From an uncultured Colwellia sp. (lineage in GTDB: Bacteria; Pseudomonadota; Gammaproteobacteria; Enterobacterales; Alteromonadaceae): DNA of 35,424 bases. The stretch's first letter is position 1. Each line of letters opens with the position of its first letter. The notes beneath the pieces are model-generated. The model did not search any database and was not told the origin of the DNA. It saw only the letters and a program-made list of their open reading frames with translations. The translations under genes were made by a program, and so were the position numbers. The DNA is taken from assembly GCA_913058395.1 (NCBI GenBank), contig CAJXQI010000029.1, positions 1-35,424 on the forward strand, read 5' to 3'. This document shows positions 33,689 to 35,424 of the stretch, in pieces.

Positions 33689-35044
33689 ATGCTAAATAGA
33701 AGATTATTTTTAAAGGGTGCGGGAACATTGGCGTTTTCAGGGCTACTATCAAGTACGCTTTTGCAGGCTAAAGAATATGCTCAGCGTAACTTGACTATAG
33801 GCTACGGGCCGTTACAGCCAGACCCTAAAAAGTTATTAGATTTGCCAAAGGGTTTCAAATATCAAGTTATATCCAGTTTTCATGATGCCATGAGTGATGG
33901 TTTTCATGTACCTGATAGAGCTGATGGGATGGGGTGTATCGCATTACCAGAAGGGAAGGTGGCATTGATTCGGAATCACGAGCTAAAACCCAACCATTTG
34001 TTAAGTCAGCCGGAGTCAATGCAAAAGTTAAAGTCTTCATTGGCTTACGACACTTCTGCTGATGGCATAGCATTGCCCGGAGGCACTTCAACCATCGTTT
34101 ATAATATGGCTACCCAGCAGGTAGATCGGCAATATTTAAGTTTAATCGGTACCATTCGAAACTGCTCTGGCGGCATAACTCCTTGGGGAAGCTGGCTTTC
34201 ATGTGAGGAGTCTGTTGCAACTGCCGACGCTAACACTCAACACGATCATGGCTATATATTTGAAGTTCCCGCCAATGGCAATGGTCTAACTCCAGCGATA
34301 CCTTTAAAAGAAATGGGGCGGTTTAATCATGAAGCCGCTTGCGTTGACCCTGAAACCGGTATTGTTTACTTAACTGAAGACCGAGGCGATAGCTTATTTT
34401 ATCGCTTTATTCCAAATGTTTATGGCAAGCTTTCAAAAGGCGGAAAGCTGCAAGCGCTGTCGATAAAAGGCATGCCGAAGTTCGACTCTCGCAATTGGAG
34501 TAAGTCTGATATGACGGTGAACCAATGGTTTGACGCTGAGTGGATAACACTTGATGAACCCGAAAGCCCTAAAGATGATTTACGAAAAAGAGGTCATGAA
34601 TTAGGGGCAACAATTTTTGCTCGTGGAGAAGGGATTTATTGGGCTGATAATGAGCTTTACTTTACCTGTACTAATGGTGGTGAAAAACAGTTAGGGCAAA
34701 TTATGCGATACCAGCCGAAAACAGCCAAGACTTCTATTGAACATCAAGGGGGGCGAATACAATTGTTTCTCGAAAGTGTTGATGCTAACCAATATAATTT
34801 TGGTGATAACCTCACGGTTACCCCTCAAGGGCATTTACTTGTTTGTGAAGATCAATATACCGAAGTCGTTGAAAATCACTTGCGTGGCGTCACGCCTCAA
34901 GGTGAAGTGTATAGTTTTGCTAAATTAAACATTCAAACAGAATTAGCAGGTGCCTGCTTTTCTCCTTGCGGAAGTACACTTTTTGTTAATGTCTATTCAC
35001 CTTCTAAAACATTAGCAATTACAGGCCCATGGAATACCGTATAA
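33689..35044 (+). CDS. PhoX-family (DUF839) protein, Tat-exported
   Basis: A 451-residue protein with a twin-arginine signal (RRLFLKGAGTLAFSGLL). The body has PhoX/DUF839 motifs: TIRNCSGGITPWGSWLSCEE (about 156-175, with metal-ligand Cys and Glu), GRFNHEAACVDPETGIVYLT, TEDRGDSLFYRFIP and ARGEGIYWADNELYFTCTNGG. PhoX phosphatases hydrolyse phosphomonoesters in the periplasm using Ca and Fe rather than zinc. It is shorter than the classical PhoX (about 600 residues or more), so the substrate may differ. It is divergent from DUF1826 across a Zur-like box. No clear ribosome-binding site before the ATG. Confidence 0.85.
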   Translation: MLNRRLFLKGAGTLAFSGLLSSTLLQAKEYAQRNLTIGYGPLQPDPKKLLDLPKGFKYQVISSFHDAMSDGFHVPDRADGMGCIALPEGKVALIRNHELKPNHLLSQPESMQKLKSSLAYDTSADGIALPGGTSTIVYNMATQQVDRQYLSLIGTIRNCSGGITPWGSWLSCEESVATADANTQHDHGYIFEVPANGNGLTPAIPLKEMGRFNHEAACVDPETGIVYLTEDRGDSLFYRFIPNVYGKLSKGGKLQALSIKGMPKFDSRNWSKSDMTVNQWFDAEWITLDEPESPKDDLRKRGHELGATIFARGEGIYWADNELYFTCTNGGEKQLGQIMRYQPKTAKTSIEHQGGRIQLFLESVDANQYNFGDNLTVTPQGHLLVCEDQYTEVVENHLRGVTPQGEVYSFAKLNIQTELAGACFSPCGSTLFVNVYSPSKTLAITGPWNTV

Positions 35045-35213
35045 AAAGTAGGGTTCCAAAGTATTGATGAGTATATCGTGTTGGCAAAGTCACTAGAACG
35101 GGGGAACCTAAGCTGTATAAAGCTAGATAAATGGGAGTAATAGCTAAGTTGTTTTATTGGTGCTAGTCACGTTGGCTATAAAGTTCGACCAAGTACTTTA
35201 TTAGAAATAGATA

Positions 35214-35240
35214 CAAAAAGCCCTAACCGAAGTTAGGGCT
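35214..35240 (-). terminator. tRNA terminator, copy B
   Basis: Perfect 9-bp stem AGCCCTAAC / GTTAGGGCT closed by a TTCG tetraloop on the minus strand and followed by TTTTT. It is the intact version of the hairpin at 20232-20253 and lies just downstream of a decayed tRNA. Confidence 0.85.
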
Positions 35241-35257
35241 GCTTGCTTCATACAAGC

Positions 35258-35304
35258 AATGGTGATGACTACTGAAATCAAACGGCCAATCCATTTAGCT
35301 ATTC
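35258..35304 (-). pseudogene. Decayed tRNA-Thr copy
   Basis: Aligning from the CCA end, this stretch matches the tRNA-Thr 3' portion at about 70 percent of the first 34 positions, with differences mostly transitions. The acceptor end (AGTCATCACCA against AGTCGGCACCA) and T-loop remain recognisable, while the anticodon arm is lost. It stands between the terminators at 35219 and 35342. Coordinates of the left part are approximate. Confidence 0.5.
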
Positions 35305-35337
35305 GGGTAATCAGCTATAACTTTATTTTAGACAAAT

Positions 35338-35367
35338 AAAAAAGCCTCAACATAAATGCTGAGGCTT
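35338..35367 (-). terminator. Terminator of tRNA-Thr(TGT)
   Basis: Stem AAGCCTCA / TGAGGCTT (35342-35349 and 35360-35367) with a 10-nt loop, followed on the minus strand by a T-run. It lies 10 bp after the tRNA CCA end. Confidence 0.85.
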
Positions 35368-35376
35368 CGTTATGAA

Positions 35377-35424
35377 TGGTGCCGACTGCCGGAGTCGAAC
35401 TGGCGACCTACTGATTACAAGTCA
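35377..35424 (-). tRNA. tRNA-Thr(TGT), partial, cut by the window edge
   Basis: The minus strand shows the 3' 48 nt of a tRNA with encoded CCA: anticodon loop CTTGTAA (anticodon TGT), anticodon 3' stem TCAGT, T-arm GCCAGTTCGACTCCGGC and acceptor strand AGTCGGC. It closely resembles tRNA-Thr(TGT) of other gammaproteobacteria. The 5' part lies beyond the window. Confidence 0.93.

Noticed and set aside
1-35424. CRISPR arrays, prophage genes, toxin-antitoxin pairs
   Set aside because: No regularly spaced repeats, phage structural genes, integrase or recognisable toxin-antitoxin pair seen on either strand.

Overview
The window looks like a chromosomal segment of a marine, AT-rich gammaproteobacterium of the Alteromonadales, most likely near Colwellia or Thalassotalea. 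The reasons are the polar-flagellum chemotaxis order cheY-cheZ-cheA-cheB-motC-motD-parC-parP-cheW, the block ribH-nusB-thiL-pgpA, and the style of the accessory genes. The genus is inferred from gene order and protein style only.

Layout. Positions 1-8965 (+) are the chemotaxis and motor cluster: response regulator, phosphatase, kinase, methylesterase, second stator pair MotC/MotD, the ParC/ParP polar-positioning pair, CheW and a DUF2802 protein. Positions 9191-12986 hold lipoprotein MlaA, a convergent small membrane protein, and the housekeeping run ribH-nusB-thiL-pgpA. Positions 13138-15199 (-) hold a YfhL-type ferredoxin, an MlaC-like periplasmic protein and a TetR repressor. Palindromic operators sit in both the tetR and mlaC promoters, and a 156-bp MITE-like element lies between the two genes. 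Positions 15602-19653 (-) hold an M24 peptidase and a two-gene unit: a metallo-beta-lactamase-fold hydrolase followed by a beta-helix protein fused to a channel-like C-terminus.

From about 20.27 kb to the right edge the DNA is bounded by copies of the 3' half of tRNA-Thr(TGT), all on the minus strand. A 47-nt remnant lies at 20274 and the live tRNA gene begins at 35377. A badly decayed third copy lies at 35258. The block between them carries a PDC-domain membrane protein, an unlisted 48-aa small ORF, a TPR-like secreted protein, a LysR regulator and an LpxO-type lipid A hydroxylase. It then carries an M1 metallopeptidase with a DUF6702 partner and a zinc-starvation cluster. No integrase is visible.

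The zinc-starvation cluster (28.3-35.0 kb) is the most coherent system in the block. It has a MacB/FtsX-type ABC transporter, a divergent DUF3299 lipoprotein, a CobW-family GTPase with CxCC and a His-rich loop, His-rich ZrgA (DUF2796), DUF1826 and a Tat-exported PhoX-family (DUF839) protein. Two Zur-like palindromes sharing TGTTATAACA lie in the two divergent promoter regions (30305-30325 and 33584-33599). Together this suggests zinc capture (ZrgA, ABC, DUF3299), zinc delivery (CobW) and zinc sparing (a PhoX-type phosphatase that in characterised members uses Ca/Fe instead of Zn). The regulatory reading is inference from motif and context.
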